Shown: positions 29,138-39,474 of the stretch, piece by piece
Position numbering within the stretch: position 1 is the stretch's first letter
How the letters are laid out: every line of letters begins with the position of its first letter
Assembly (NCBI GenBank): GCA_034092305.1
Contig: JASJET010000032.1
Coordinates: forward strand, 7,494,001 to 7,558,000
Reading direction: 5' to 3'
DNA: 64,000 nucleotides
Origin: Diaprepes abbreviatus
Taxonomy: Eukaryota > Arthropoda > Insecta > Coleoptera > Curculionidae
Notes under the pieces: model-generated
Database searches by the model: none
The model's input: only the letters and a program-made list of their open reading frames with translations
Told to the model about the DNA's origin: nothing
Translations under genes and position numbers: made by a program

Positions 29138-30115
29138 TTATTTTATCAACTTCTTTTGTAATTCTTCAATTTTACTTTTCAGAGTTTTAATTGATGTATT
29201 ATTCGCAACTTTGAATTTACTTATTTCATCCTCAAGGTTACCAATTCTTACATTAATTTTAGTTTCAAAAAACACATTTGTTTTTATACTTTCATTTCTC
29301 ATATTTTTCACTGTTGAGTTTAATTCTTCTCTTGCATATACCATTGTATCATTAAATTCCTTTCTAGAAATTTCGACTGCTCTTTGAACCAATTTGTTTA
29401 ATAATTTTATTTCCTTGCCTAGTTTCTCATTTAATTTTGTCAAATCTATAATGGTTTTTTCAACTTTATTTCCTACAATGTTTGAAGATTTTTCGATATC
29501 ATTTAACTTTGATGAAATTTCCTCAATTTTTAAATTATGTTTTTTAAGTTCCTGTTTTAATTCTTGAATAGCGTTGGTGATCACAGCGTGAACTACTTTT
29601 AATAAAGTTCCTAATTCTTTTTTGAATCTTTTATCCAACGTCTTTTGAAAATTTTCATTGTCAACAGTCGTTTTTGACTCTATTTTTAGATTATTTAATT
29701 GTGAGATTATAGCTTCAATTCTTTGACTATTTTTTACAGTTTGATATTCCAATTTAGTTTCAATTTTTTCATTTAAATTTTGAAAATCTGTCTTTAATTT
29801 CTCTTCCAAACTTTTAATGTTTAATTTAGTTTCTTCAAAATTATTATCAACTAAATTAATTTTCTGATTTATTTCATGAATATTATCGCCATCTATTTTA
29901 TGAATTACAAAGTGTGTGTTCATAGCTCTCTCTATTTGTTGTGTGTTTTTATTCATACCATCATGAATCTTTTGAAAATTACCTATTTCTTCCGAAACCC
30001 TATTATTAAGTTTGTCCGTAAATTCTTGGAACTTTGATACCTTATCTTTTATAATAATTTGTTTAACATTTTCTATTGCAGAATTATCATTTATTTTTGA
30101 TTTAACCAATGTCAT
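29138..30115 (-). CDS. Long coiled-coil protein, possible fibre-type protein
   Basis: An intact 325-codon ORF, with coding-like sequence continuing upstream to about 30340 (a stop near 30258). Nearly the whole protein is helical heptad sequence rich in Ile, Leu, Asn, Lys and Glu (for example LEEKLKTDFQNLNEKIETKL), without Cys or Pro and with no membrane segment. Extended coiled coils occur in virion spikes or tails, but also in many cell proteins. It is placed between integrase and the unknown gene, same strand, where copy A has only the small ORF 1644-1892. It is the longest undamaged viral-block ORF in the window. Confidence 0.55.
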   Translation of the reverse strand: MTLVKSKINDNSAIENVKQIIIKDKVSKFQEFTDKLNNRVSEEIGNFQKIHDGMNKNTQQIERAMNTHFVIHKIDGDNIHEINQKINLVDNNFEETKLNIKSLEEKLKTDFQNLNEKIETKLEYQTVKNSQRIEAIISQLNNLKIESKTTVDNENFQKTLDKRFKKELGTLLKVVHAVITNAIQELKQELKKHNLKIEEISSKLNDIEKSSNIVGNKVEKTIIDLTKLNEKLGKEIKLLNKLVQRAVEISRKEFNDTMVYAREELNSTVKNMRNESIKTNVFFETKINVRIGNLEDEISKFKVANNTSIKTLKSKIEELQKKLIK

Positions 30116-30340
30116 TTCATTTTTTATGTTATTTTCAAAACTTTTTACTTCATCATATTCCTGTTTTATTGTTTTAAAATTCTCTTCACATTTCGATGTT
30201 TTTTGAGAAAAACTTTTTAATAGTTCATCATTGTCCTTGACAATATTTTTTAAATTTCATATCTTGTTATCATACTTTGACACAAAATTTTCTTCAAAAA
30301 CTTATTTTTTTTTAAATAGATTCCACATTTTCATTAACTC

Positions 30341-30539
30341 TCTTTTTTAAATTTACAATATCATTTTTTAACATAGGTTCAAATTTTTGAACAATTTTAT
30401 TTTCAATATATTTATCATCAATTTTAAAGTTTTTTAATATTTCACTTTCAAGATTGGCTAGTATTTTATTTTCTATTGAAGGTGTATCTACTATATAGAA
30501 ATATGTCGCCCAACCTTATGAATGGTCATTTTAACAATG
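30341..30539 (-). other. Further coiled-coil-like remnant
   Basis: Minus-strand reading of this stretch is still Lys/Ile/Glu-rich and coiled-coil-like (KILANLESEILKNFKID), with stops. It is probably the original N-terminal part of the 29138-30115 gene. Confidence 0.35.
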
Positions 30540-31760
30540 TTATGTATTAATAATTACTACTTTCTTTTGTACAATTATGTTGGCTTCTTTCAATTCTTCT
30601 ATAATAGAAATAATTTCGTTGTTATATTCTGTATTTTCAACCGCCATAGATGCTATCAACAGTCGCAGTCTATCAACAAGTTCATTTACGTTATCCCAAT
30701 ATACATAATCGGTATAAGGTTTATTACCTATTAAAGTTATACCAGATCCTGTTCTTTTCGAAGATATTCGAGTTTCTCTGTATGGAGTTTTTCGTCTTTC
30801 AAAAAATCCTTGAACTATATTATGCGTTTCGGGATTTATGGTTTTAGTTTTTGTAATTCCTTTATTTTGTAAATAAGGCCCTATTATAGGAATATATTTT
30901 TGTGATCCATTTCCCTGTACCTGCTCATTTGGATCATAATTTCTACGGTATGCATTGGTTCTGTTTAAAATATCCATATAATTTTCCAAATTTTGTTTTT
31001 TACAACCTACTGGTTCCTTTTTAAATAATAATTCATATAAACCTGGTGTACCTGTATAATTTATACCTTCAACTTTTATGTTTTTATCAATAATTTCTAC
31101 AGGTCTTTGTGTTAAATCCAAAAAGAATTTCTCAGTTTCAAAATCATGAACTATTCCATAGAGGTGATCAAACTTATGTTCCACATCTTTTACACCCCCA
31201 TCAATATATTGACGAGGTAATTCATGAAATCCTGATAAATATTTTGGATATAAAGGTGTACTGACAAATGTTTGAATTGTTTGGCGTGTTTATTCTAATA
31301 TATCCGAAAGACTTCCCACCGTAGATTGTGAACTTGAAGAAGGGGTGGTTTATTCTATGACACTTGTTTGTTGTAAAGATGGTATCTGACTAAGTGAAGC
31401 TATACTGGTGTCCCAGTCAATAATTGTTGGCATTTCTGTAGGTAGAATTAGAGTTTTTTCTGTTTTTCTTTTTTCTGGTGTTGATGTTCCATACTGTAGT
31501 TCTTACTTGGTGTTAGTGTTTGAAACAATCTTTTTTCTGGTGTTTCATAATTTTTTTAATGGGTGTTTGTAGCTCTTCCTTTACCTTAGCCGATTCAATT
31601 TTACCAATTGTTGAAATTAATTGTTGTAGAAGTTGCGTTATTGGTTTATAGGTTTCCTCCAATTTGGATTGTGCTTCAAATTCAGCATTTTTAAACTTTG
31701 ATATTTTTGCTTAACACCTTTCCTTGACTTAACAAGCTCTCTTGCTAAGCGTTCATTCAT
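30540..31760 (-). pseudogene. Unknown gene conserved between copies A and C (ATPase-linked)
   Basis: Starts at ATG 31760 (MNERLARELVKSRK). The N-terminal half is broken by stops and the second half is intact as 30540-31184 (214 codons). Distinct parts: a basic helical start, a Ser/Thr/Gln-rich low-complexity centre, and a folded C-terminal region with GLYELLFKK, RRNYDP and the NELVDRLRLLIAS helix. Copy A has the same gene split in two by copy B. Its conserved place next to the packaging ATPase suggests a virion or packaging protein. I know no family name. Confidence 0.6.
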
Positions 31761-31792
31761 GATTAGTTAAATTTTCCAGAAAACTTTTATTT

Positions 31793-32466
31793 TTATAAGA
31801 AAATATATGAATCAAATCCTTTTCGATATCGACCGGATTTTAAATTCGAATCCTTGTCTATTACCCAAAATCCAAATTTATCTTTCCAACACATTAAACA
31901 TAACTCATTAAATTGGTTAAATGACATATCAACATTAACATGATCATCATAAATGTGTTTTAAGTTCGTTTTGTCTTGTTGAAATATAACAATCAAATTC
32001 GCATTGTCACGAATTAATTGCTTAGGAATCGAAGAATATGTTTGACCAAAATAAAAACAATCAGTATTTTTGTGTCTTCTGAAACAAAAATAATCTTTTA
32101 CAACATTCTCATTGCAACATACTATATCATCAAATATTATTATGAAATTTGGTTTTATTTCTTGTGGAGAAACAATATTTTCTTCATTTTCGGATTCATT
32201 ATATCCAATTTCTCTCAATGGTTTAAAAAGTAATCTCAAATATTCATATTTAGAGACTTTAAATAAATATATAAATTTACAAATCGAAAACCATCAGGAT
32301 CTTCAATTAAACTTATAATGATATTAGTTTTACCACACCCTGATGGACCTATAATTAACCCCCTTTTACTAGAGCCTTCAAACAATTTTCCATGTTTTCG
32401 AAAATTATTTCTTGAAGCCTCATGGTCTTTAATAATAATTGAATAAGGTTGTTTAACAATTTTCAT
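31793..32466 (-). pseudogene. Packaging ATPase (A32/FtsK-like), copy C
   Basis: ATG 32466 opens 76 codons with Walker A IGPSGCGKTN at residues 39-48. A frameshift at about 32238 leads to 31793-32239 with Walker B FIIIFDDIVC, the QTYSSIPKQLIRDNANLIV segment and the C-terminus RYRKGFDSYIFL. Only the one frameshift separates the two halves. The length, about 224 residues, is normal for Polinton packaging ATPases. Confidence 0.85.
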
Positions 32467-32519
32467 ATATAAGAGGATGTATAAAGGGCAAGTTCTAATG
32501 TAAACTTAGTCAGTTTGTT

Positions 32520-32588
32520 CCAAGATTTCAATTATATAATGCCAATCTCATATAACTAACAATCCATTTATATAAAAAGGGTCAGAAA
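32520..32588. promoter_or_regulatory. Divergent promoter between ATPase and PLA2, copy C
   Basis: TATAAAAAG at 32571-32579 points toward the PLA2 arm, and TATATAAG near 32466-32473 lies at the start of the ATPase. The same arrangement at 10046-10136 in copy A supports a conserved promoter region. Confidence 0.45.
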
Positions 32589-33020
32589 AAGAGGTAGTGG
32601 TTTAATTAATCTTCTAATAAATTAGTTACCTTTTTGAATTACATCTACCTGGGTATAATTATTGTGGACCCGGAACAAAACTAGAAAAGAGACTAGCTAG
32701 AGGCGATAAAGGTATAAATTTATTGGATGAAGCTTGTAAAGAGCATGATATTGCCTATGCACAATCATATAAAAAGCCGACATGCTGCAGATAAATTATT
32801 AGCTGACAAAGCTGCCGAGAGGTTCAGAGCAAAAGACACCACTTTTGGAGAAAGAACCGTTGCACTTGGAATAAGAGGTGCGATGAAAATTAAAAAGAAA
32901 TTTTGTATGGGATTAAAAAAAAAGGAAAAACACAAGTCGAAAAACCCGTCTAAGACGAGGAATACCTTTATCTCAAGCTGTCTCAAAAGCAAGACAAGCA
33001 CTAAACGGAAAACAATTTAA
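32589..33020 (+). pseudogene. Phospholipase A2-domain virion protein, copy C
   Basis: The calcium loop LPGYNYCGPG and the catalytic EHDIAY lie in one frame at about 32640-32760, closely matching copy A. Upstream the frame is shifted and the start codon is gone. A frameshift near 32770 leads to ORF 32727-33020 with a helical Ala/Lys-rich segment. The long coiled-coil tail of copy A is missing, and sequence passes directly into the pX-like gene. Confidence 0.8.
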
Positions 33021-33349
33021 AAGTTTGACTGACATTATTCAAACCGTACTTAGATCTATAGGAGATAGTAGAATATTATCACCAAAAAATAGAATTATAT
33101 CAATTCCAAAAACTTCTTATTTCTTTATTTGCAGGTTTGTCTACTTTAGGTGCTCTTGGAGGAGGAGTAGCAGGTTTTGCAAAAGCTGCAAATGATGCAC
33201 AAGCTGCCAAAGAAAAGTTAGAAGAATCCGAAAGACATAACAAAATGATGGAAACTATAGCAATAGGAAAACAAGGAAGTGGTCTTCATTTAAAACCATA
33301 TCAAACAAGATGTGGATTATATCTGAAACCTTATTCAAGAAACTGTTAA
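32930..33349 (+). pseudogene. pX-like basic/glycine-rich virion protein, copy C
   Basis: A Lys/Arg/Gln-rich first part, frameshifted around 32930-33120, leads to ORF 33137-33349. The hydrophobic Gly/Ala segment GALGGGVAGFAKA, a helix EKLEESERHNKM and the motifs HLKPY and YLKPY follow. It is the same layout as copy A 11140-11662. It overlaps the reading of the PLA2 end, perhaps because a deletion brought them together. Confidence 0.55.
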
Positions 33350-33717
33350 AACAAATACCTCGAAAACCATTTACAAATTATGATTTAAGTAAATATATTA
33401 ATTTGCTTAGAATTCCCAACTTTCTAGGTATATTTATGAAAGATAAATTACCAAAAAAAATTTAAAAAAATGAAAGTGGTATTGTCAATCTCGATAAGAA
33501 TAGTGGTGATGGAACTCATTGGACTGAATACATAAAAAGAGGGAAAAATATTTTATATTTTGATAGTTACGGCAATTTGCGACCATCTACTGAATTAATA
33601 AAATATTTTTTTAGCGATAAAAAAAATATTGTAAAATATAACTACGACCATTATCAATCATTGAACTAAACAAATTGTGGTGAGCTCTGTCTTAAATTTC
33701 TTTATAATAATGGTTGA
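33345..33717 (+). pseudogene. Adenain-like cysteine protease, copy C
   Basis: The frame covers IPNFLGIFMKDKLPKK, then a stop, then the strand with the catalytic His (GDGTHWTEY, near 33515), the acidic turn YFDSYGN, and the Cys helix TNCGELCLKFL (near 33675), with one more stop just before it. His, acidic residue and Cys of the family are all present, unlike copy A. About 120-130 residues, somewhat shorter than adenovirus protease. It would cleave capsid precursors. Confidence 0.75.
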
Positions 33718-33759
33718 AAAACAATATTAATTCATTTTGATAAAATTTTTTAAAGAGGT

Positions 33760-34372
33760 ATGTCGTACAGTTTTGCCATTAGTGATAATTCCCCCACACT
33801 TTCTGTTAATATTCATCCTCCGATATATTTAGATGAAAATTTTGATTACTCCATTGGACTTGTAAATTTTGAAACTTTTAATGCTATTCCAAATATTGAT
33901 GAGACTAATAATCTTTTCATTTATGACTCAAATAAAGAAACTAGAATACCACCAGGTAGTTATGAAATAGATGATATGAATAATTTTATTCAAAAATTTT
34001 TGGATAATCGTACTTTTCTTCATATTTATGCCAATAATAATACTTTACGAACACATATTAAAACAGATATTCCTATATCTTTTCGTAATGGAAGCGGAAA
34101 TTATTAAAGTAAATGCCATAAACATCGATTGTGACATTGCCGAAGGATCATTTTTAAATAGAAAACCTGTTCATATATTACATCAATTTTTTCCTAGTGT
34201 AGCTCCAGGTTTTAAAATAATAGAATCACCACAAAATGTCCTTTACTTTCCTGTTACTGTAAAGGTAATAGACAATATAAACATTAAAATAGTAGATCAA
34301 GATGGTGATCTCATCAATTTCAGAGGAGAAACGATAACAGTAAGGCTACATCTTAAAAAAATAGATGAATAA
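33760..34372 (+). pseudogene. Penton-like minor capsid protein, copy C
   Basis: ATG 33760 (MSYSFAIS) and ORF to 34107, then the overlapping ORF 34028-34372 in another frame. Compared with copy A there are two internal losses: one after FIQKFLDN and one of about 30 codons around 34097, where the A sequence has GNLLGF. The conserved C-terminus KPVHILHQFFPSVAPGFKIIE to LKKIDE is intact and nearly the same as copy B. The stop TAA 34370-34372 overlaps the next ATG. Confidence 0.75.
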
Positions 34373-34527
34373 TGGTTATTTTATATAATTTCTCAAAAAA
34401 ATTTTACTTTAAAAGTATTAATAAGAAAGCTACCAAACAACATTTAATTAGTAATAAATTAAACTCTCACAGGTTAACACCGTCTAATAAGAAATTTCTT
34501 ATAGGTTTAGGTTTCAAACTAAAATAA
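34372..34527 (+). CDS. Small basic protein, 51 aa, coupled to penton gene
   Basis: An intact small ORF starting MVILYNFSKKF and ending FLIGLGFKLK. Its ATG overlaps the penton stop (TAATG), and its stop lies one base before the MCP ATG at 34529, so three capsid genes are packed end to end. It is basic, with the motif RLTPSNKKFL-x-x-LGFKL shared with A (13079-13297) and, in pieces, B. It may be a minor capsid cement or core peptide; unnamed. It was found by comparing copies, not by length. Confidence 0.65.
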   Translation: MVILYNFSKKFYFKSINKKATKQHLISNKLNSHRLTPSNKKFLIGLGFKLK

Positions 34528-34528
34528 A

Positions 34529-35746
34529 ATGGAATATTTAAATGTAAAAGAAAATATTCTTGTAGATGAATCAATATTAAGCTGGGAAGTATTATCATTT
34601 GAACCTTTCAACCCTACAAAACTTGGATTAAATGATGAAATTAGAATTGCTCTACAACAAACAGGAAAATATCCTTTACTTTGCAAAAGTGAATTATATT
34701 TAGAATTTCAAGTTACCAAAGAAGATGATACTCCATTGACTAATACAGTATTAATCAAAAATACTCCTGCATTCTTGTTTAAAGAATTACGTTATATTTT
34801 AAATGGTGTTACAATTGATTCAGTTCGGGATGTTGGAATTACTTCAACCCTTAAAAGATACATATCATTTAATCAAAACGAAAGTGCTAAATTGGAAAAT
34901 GCTGGGTGGTATCCAAAAACGAAACCTAAAGAAAAAATTATGACTGATGAAAAAGGAAACGTTTCCCTATGCATCCCATTAAAAATGTATTCGGGATTTT
35001 TTGAAGATTATAACAAAATAATTTTAACTTCATAACAAGATCAATAAAAAGCAATAATGACACTAACGCTTTAGTAACCACAAGTGATGATGAAAAACCG
35101 AAAATTAAAATAACCAAACTTTGTTGGCGAGTTCCACATCTTACTGGAGCCATCCCCCAAGAATTAGCGCTAACTAAAATTATTGATAAAAACAATGATA
35201 TACTTCTTACTTTCCGAAGTTGGGAATTAATAGAATATCCAGAGTTATTAGAAAATACAAGACATAATTGGCCTGTCAAAATTTCCACAAAAATTGAAAC
35301 ACCAAGACATGTTCTAATTGCTTTTCAAAAGAATAGACGTGGTAATTTAGACTCAGATATGAGTAAATTTGATCATTGTGACCTAACCTATTGTGAATAT
35401 AAATGTGTTTTTAAATTCAAAAAGATATCCTTACCAGGATCTTCAACTTGATTTTAAAAATAATAAGTTTGCTACCTTGTATGAAATGTTTTCTGAATTT
35501 CGTCAAGTATATTTTAACTTTCCAGTAGAACCAATATTTAATCCCAATGAATTTAAAAATAATATTACTATTGCTTACATTAATTGCTCTCATCAGAGAG
35601 ATTTGTTACAATCCGGCCCAGTAACCATGAGAATTGAATTTGAGACAAAAGAAAAAATATCGGAAAAAACTGTCGCGTATTATGTTATAATATATGATAA
35701 AGTATTTAGCTATAATCCATTAACAAAAATTGTTAAACAACTTTAA
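34529..35746 (+). pseudogene. Double jelly-roll major capsid protein, copy C
   Basis: ATG 34529 opens 168 codons (MEYLNVKENI, NDEIRIALQQ, LNGVTIDSVRDVG). Stops occur at about 35034-35056, and the frame then resumes through RxWELIEYPELL to about 35385, where a small shift leads to ORF 35393-35746. The whole spans about 405 residues, the usual size for this family of insect double jelly-roll proteins. It matches copy B nearly residue for residue; the two have different lesions. Confidence 0.8.
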
Positions 35747-35840
35747 CTTCTCCCACCACATTAAGTATCATTATTAAAATTAAAATATTACGAATAAGAT
35801 CAGTTGTTTCTTTAACTTTGTTTGTGGCACATCAATAGGA

Positions 35841-35939
35841 ATGTATAAAATACAAAAAGAAAAAATAGAACTATTTTTGAAAAAAATTAAACATCTAAAA
35901 AATCTTATTGAAGACTATTCGAAAAATAATTTAAATTAA
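35841..35939 (+). CDS. Short Lys-rich peptide, 32 aa
   Basis: ATG 35841 (MYKIQKEKIELF) to TAA 35937-35939, an amphipathic Lys/Leu/Ile helix. In copy B the same DNA is conserved, but a stop comes earlier. The DNA just upstream (35776-35838) is also conserved with B in another frame. Coding is uncertain. Confidence 0.3.
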   Translation: MYKIQKEKIELFLKKIKHLKNLIEDYSKNNLN

Positions 35940-35980
35940 AAAATTTGGTAATTTAAAAATTTGCTAAATGAAAAAAAAAT

Positions 35981-36429
35981 ATTAGAATAGTTTTGGATTT
36001 TCAAGGATTTAAGGATGAACACAACAAGTTTATTCCTAAAGAACTTGCAATGTTTGTGTTCATAAAATGAGTCATTATATTTTTAAACTACCATATCCAC
36101 TACAAATGCTTCCACCAGAAACATACAAGTAAGTAGAATGGTTAATGAAATTTCATCACTGCATCAATTGGAATACAGGATATATTTCTCTTCATAATTT
36201 TTCATCTATAGTCAAAAACCTAACAGAAAAAGGAAAATTTGTTTATATTAAAGGAGAAGGAAAAGCTAATTTTATTAGGAAATATTGTACTAAACCAATA
36301 ATTGAATTGGATGAAAAACCTGTTTTAATTGAATCATCTTCTAGATGTTTTTATCAGTCTCAATCACCTTCAATGTGTGCCCTTTCTAATGTATTATTTA
36401 TGTATGAAAATTTTTTTATGAATGAATAA
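35981..36429 (+). pseudogene. D-x-QGF family protein, copy C
   Basis: The start codon is lost (ATT at 35981 where copy B has ATG). The frame reads IVLDFQGFKDEHNKFIPKELA, then is shifted through the FKPPYP-like region. ORF 36145-36429 holds HHCINWNTGY, VYIKGEGKANFI, PIIELDE and the Cys-containing C-terminus SMCALSNVLFMYENFF. It is the most complete C-terminal half of the family here. Function unknown. Confidence 0.6.
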
Positions 36430-36620
36430 ATTAACAATGAATGTATTAATATTTTTTTTTTTATTTTTCCACATCCTCACAGTCCATACAGAAAATTAGA
36501 TTTTCTGATCTTTATATAATAAAATATTTAAACATAAAGGCAGTTACAGAAAATTATATTTTCCAACCTTCCCATAATAAAACAACTATAAACTTTTAAA
36601 CATTTTATTTCATACTAACT
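36430..36620. other. Short non-coding spacer between convergent genes
   Basis: AT-rich sequence between the D-x-QGF gene and the minus-strand end gene. It contains two related segments, AGAAAATTAGATTTTCTG (36491) and AGAAAATTATATTTTCCA (36546), each an imperfect palindrome about 55 bp apart. Copy B has a similar AAATATAATTTTCTGTTA at about 3113. They could be conserved 3' hairpins serving convergent transcripts. Confidence 0.4.
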
Positions 36621-37218
36621 TTAATTTCCCAATAAATCAGTATATAAATTTATTTCTTTATTAAGTCCAATTTTTTTAAGTTCATCAAAGAATTTTAACA
36701 CATTTTTTGTCTTTAAAAATTCTCTACCCAATTCAGCTGCTTTTTAACAACAACTTGCATGATTAACATATTTTATATAAAACAATAAATCTTGACCATC
36801 ACTTTCTTCTTTAGCTAAAACAGATAAATATCTGGAACATGATTCGTTCATAATGAACTCTTCATAAAGATCTCTCACAAAATTTTCAATTTTAGGCACC
36901 ATCTTCACCATGCGATTTGATTAGTTCTTTTAATACAACGGGATCACTAATATATTGTTTTAAATCACGAATTTCATCATGAAACCAACTTAGCTTTACT
37001 AATTCACGTATAAACTGTGCTATATCTTTGTTTTGAAAATCACGTTCGCAGAATTTCTCAGCTTCTAAATGGTTTTTTGATATATCCAAATAATATGAAA
37101 ACCAAGATGGACCGCTATCAACTGCATAATGTTCAAACTCAAAAGCAGAACTTTTGCATTTTTTATAAAATTTTTAAATTTTTAAATTTAATGCACTTTC
37201 GTTAGAAGCAGAAGACAT
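36621..37218 (-). pseudogene. Conserved end gene, copy C (unknown function)
   Basis: ATG 37218 (MSSASNES-type start identical to copy B). The frame is broken in poly-A near 37165 and again after the ORF 36892-37089, and closes at about 36621. It would encode about 190 residues. It includes HYAVDSGPSWF-like, RELVKLSWFHDE and VVLKELIKSHGE segments, mostly helical. Copy B carries different breaks, so the ancestral gene was whole when the copies separated. Confidence 0.6.
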
Positions 37219-37255
37219 ATTTCATTTTAATATATTTTAAGCTGGTGAAGTGTTG

Positions 37256-37263
37256 CTTTTATA
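37256..37263 (-). promoter_or_regulatory. TATA box of the end gene, copy C
   Basis: TATAAAAG on the minus strand, 38 bp upstream of ATG 37218. The surrounding sequence is nearly the same as 2420-2490 of copy B. Confidence 0.6.
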
Positions 37264-37365
37264 ATCAAAATTTAAAGAAGGGATACAAGGTCATCTTATC
37301 ATTGTAACTTTTGTCAGACATTTTATATTGACTTCAAGGCTAGTCGGTTATTAACTTTAAGATTA

Positions 37366-37470
37366 CCACCGCCACCTCCAAAACCTGAATTACCTTTATT
37401 AGGAGGGAAATTTTCAAAAATACTACCTCGTAGAAAACCGAGTTTACGTATTAGTGAACCTATCGAATAA
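37366..37470 (+). pseudogene. Proline-rich coding-like fragment
   Basis: A plus-strand frame of about 35 codons with a Pro-rich start (PPPPPKPELPLLGG) and a basic end (RRKPSLRISEPIE), then a stop. It lies just outside the copy C end gene. It may be the tail of another element gene; not recognised. Confidence 0.25.
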
Positions 37471-37579
37471 ACCGAAATGTTTGAATTTATTGATAATAAA
37501 AATGTTAATAAAAGTTGTGTTTAAAATTGTAAACTCTAATTAAAAAAGTTACAGCAAAACATGCAGCTAACTTTTTAAT

Positions 37580-38200
37580 AAGAGGGGGAGTTGTTATATC
37601 CAAAATTACCCTATATTATTAAAATATTCTAAGTTATTGTTTATCACTTAACTGCTGACCTTGCAGGTGCAGTTAATGAATACTGTAATACGATATGTTA
37701 TTTATCCAAACGGATGCAGGTGTTTAATAAAGACGCTGAATTTACTAAAAGAACAATAATAGTTTTAAATATCATAAATAAGCCCAGACGCTGAATTAAC
37801 TAAATAAACAATAAAGAATAACATCAAATTTCATCTACAAGTCTAGACTATGAATAATGCCTTATTGTTTCTATTATTCGAAAATAGACAAAGAAACTAG
37901 TGCATCATGGGAAAAGCGGCGAATGATACTATAAATACCTGCACTCGCCCTGCGCTCATTAGTCAGCGTAATCAGTCGAGCATAAGCCATTAGTCAGTCA
38001 AGTAAATTGTAAACTAAAAGTTATTCTTATCACCCGTTACTTTGTTATTTTAAATCTTAATTTAAAGATAATCTTTCTAAGACATTATAAAAAATCAAAG
38101 TGTAAAGTCCAAATCAAATAAAATTATTGTTAGTCGTGTGACTGCAAAATAAAGTGTTTTTTAAAAACTCTTACCACTCGACCACGACCCAACATGTCGA
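37580..38200 (+). repeat. Possible isolated LTR-like block
   Basis: A purine tract AAGAGGGGGAG at 37579-37590 is followed by TGTTATATCC. A TATA-like CTATAAATACC is at about 37940 with downstream GTCAG repeats, and the block could end in CCAACA near 38191. Purine tract plus TG...CA ends is the pattern of a retrotransposon 3' end. No second copy lies in the window, so this is tentative. Confidence 0.3.
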
Positions 38201-39474
38201 ATTAAGCGGTGTAACGGTAGATGTTAAGGAGACACATGGTACGGAAGTAATAATAAGTTCATATAAGTGGGTTAAAAAAAAGTAAACATATACCTAGGGG
38301 AATTTAGCTATTTTAAAAATTAAGTGGTCAGTTAGCATTTGTTATTATACATAGCAGTTTATCGCAGTGATAATTTTTGGAGTATACAGATGAGTGACAC
38401 AGCAGAACCAGAAAGTTGCAAGGAAATGGATGCCGTTAAAGGTTATGTGCAATCAAAGAAAATATGTCACACTGTGTAACACATCAGAGTTTTTTTGGAT
38501 TTTATATGTGATTTATTAAGTTTTTTTTTTGGAATTTTTTTTTGTTTGGAATATTAGTAGTATCTTGAGGTTTTAGTGCAAGGAGTTCTTTTTAACGATG
38601 ATAGCTGGTGGTAACGCTAAAATTGGGTCATCCAACTGCACAGGCGATGTTTCAACGAACAAGTTCTCCCTGCTGTGAAGCCACGTCAAAATCCAGATAC
38701 TTCTTTGTAGGCAACACTGCGAGCAAATCCAGATGGTCCGGTATTGGAACATAATATGACGCGAAGGAAAATTAGGAGAGGCAGAAACAGACAAGAAACC
38801 TTCCATGAGGGGATATGCGATTTCACTGGTTAGCTCCAATATGTTTGCTTGGAGTAACATAGAGAAGTGAAAACAGTCAACATTAAAATAAAATGCCAAG
38901 AAAGCAGTACCAGTTAACAACGAAGAGATTTATGGGGATTAACCACACTGATACAACGAATCTATTTTTTAAGGTCGAATCTACGTACTTCACGTAAGCT
39001 GTAACAGAGGAAGTATGGAACTATTCATCAATGGGGAATTTCGTTGCACAGTTATGGATACAGAGAACATCCAACAAGCCTTCGAGCAGCCTGGTCTATA
39101 GAACTGCGTGATAATCAGGTATCAGCATCCACTAGAATGTTCGGGACAGCAAGAGAAGTCAAGGGACACGAAGGGGACCATGCAGGGGCTAGATGAAGAC
39201 TCAAAAGGACGTGACAATGAAGCGTGAAAAGCGGTACGTTTTTAGACCAGGGAAAAAGTGCATGTTCGTGGAAAAGTGAAACTCGATCGCAAAAGATTTT
39301 AGCAGAAGTGTTCAAAGGGACTTTCCTGATGAAGAGAGAAGACAGCTGTGATTAGTTTAAGGTTTATTGTATCACTTTAAAAATTGATATATTGCAGAGT
39401 AGTTGAGATTTGTATTCTTTTACTTTTCTTTTTTTGTGACAAAATGTTCAGTCTAAGGGGGAGGGTAAAATGTA
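38201..39474. other. Unidentified sequence ending in a polypurine tract
   Basis: No convincing gene. Short open frames on both strands (38573-38920, 39115-39315) do not look like known proteins. The end, AAGGGGGAGGGTAAAATGTA at 39456-39475, looks like a polypurine tract followed by an LTR start TGTAATGGGAC. The block may be the 3' internal end of a gypsy-type element upstream of the one at 40-47.5 kb. Confidence 0.35.

Larger units (their letters stand above)
24421..37263. mobile_element. Endogenous Polinton/adintovirus-like copy C
   Basis: The most complete copy, about 12.8 kb of genes: polymerase (+), integrase (-), coiled-coil protein (-), unknown gene (-), ATPase (-), divergent promoter, PLA2 (+), pX-like (+), protease (+), penton (+), small basic protein (+), MCP (+), small peptide (+), D-x-QGF protein (+), end gene (-). 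Terminal inverted repeats were not found, so outer limits are approximate. The right third is highly similar to copy B, so B and C belong to one lineage, separate from A and D. Confidence 0.85.
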
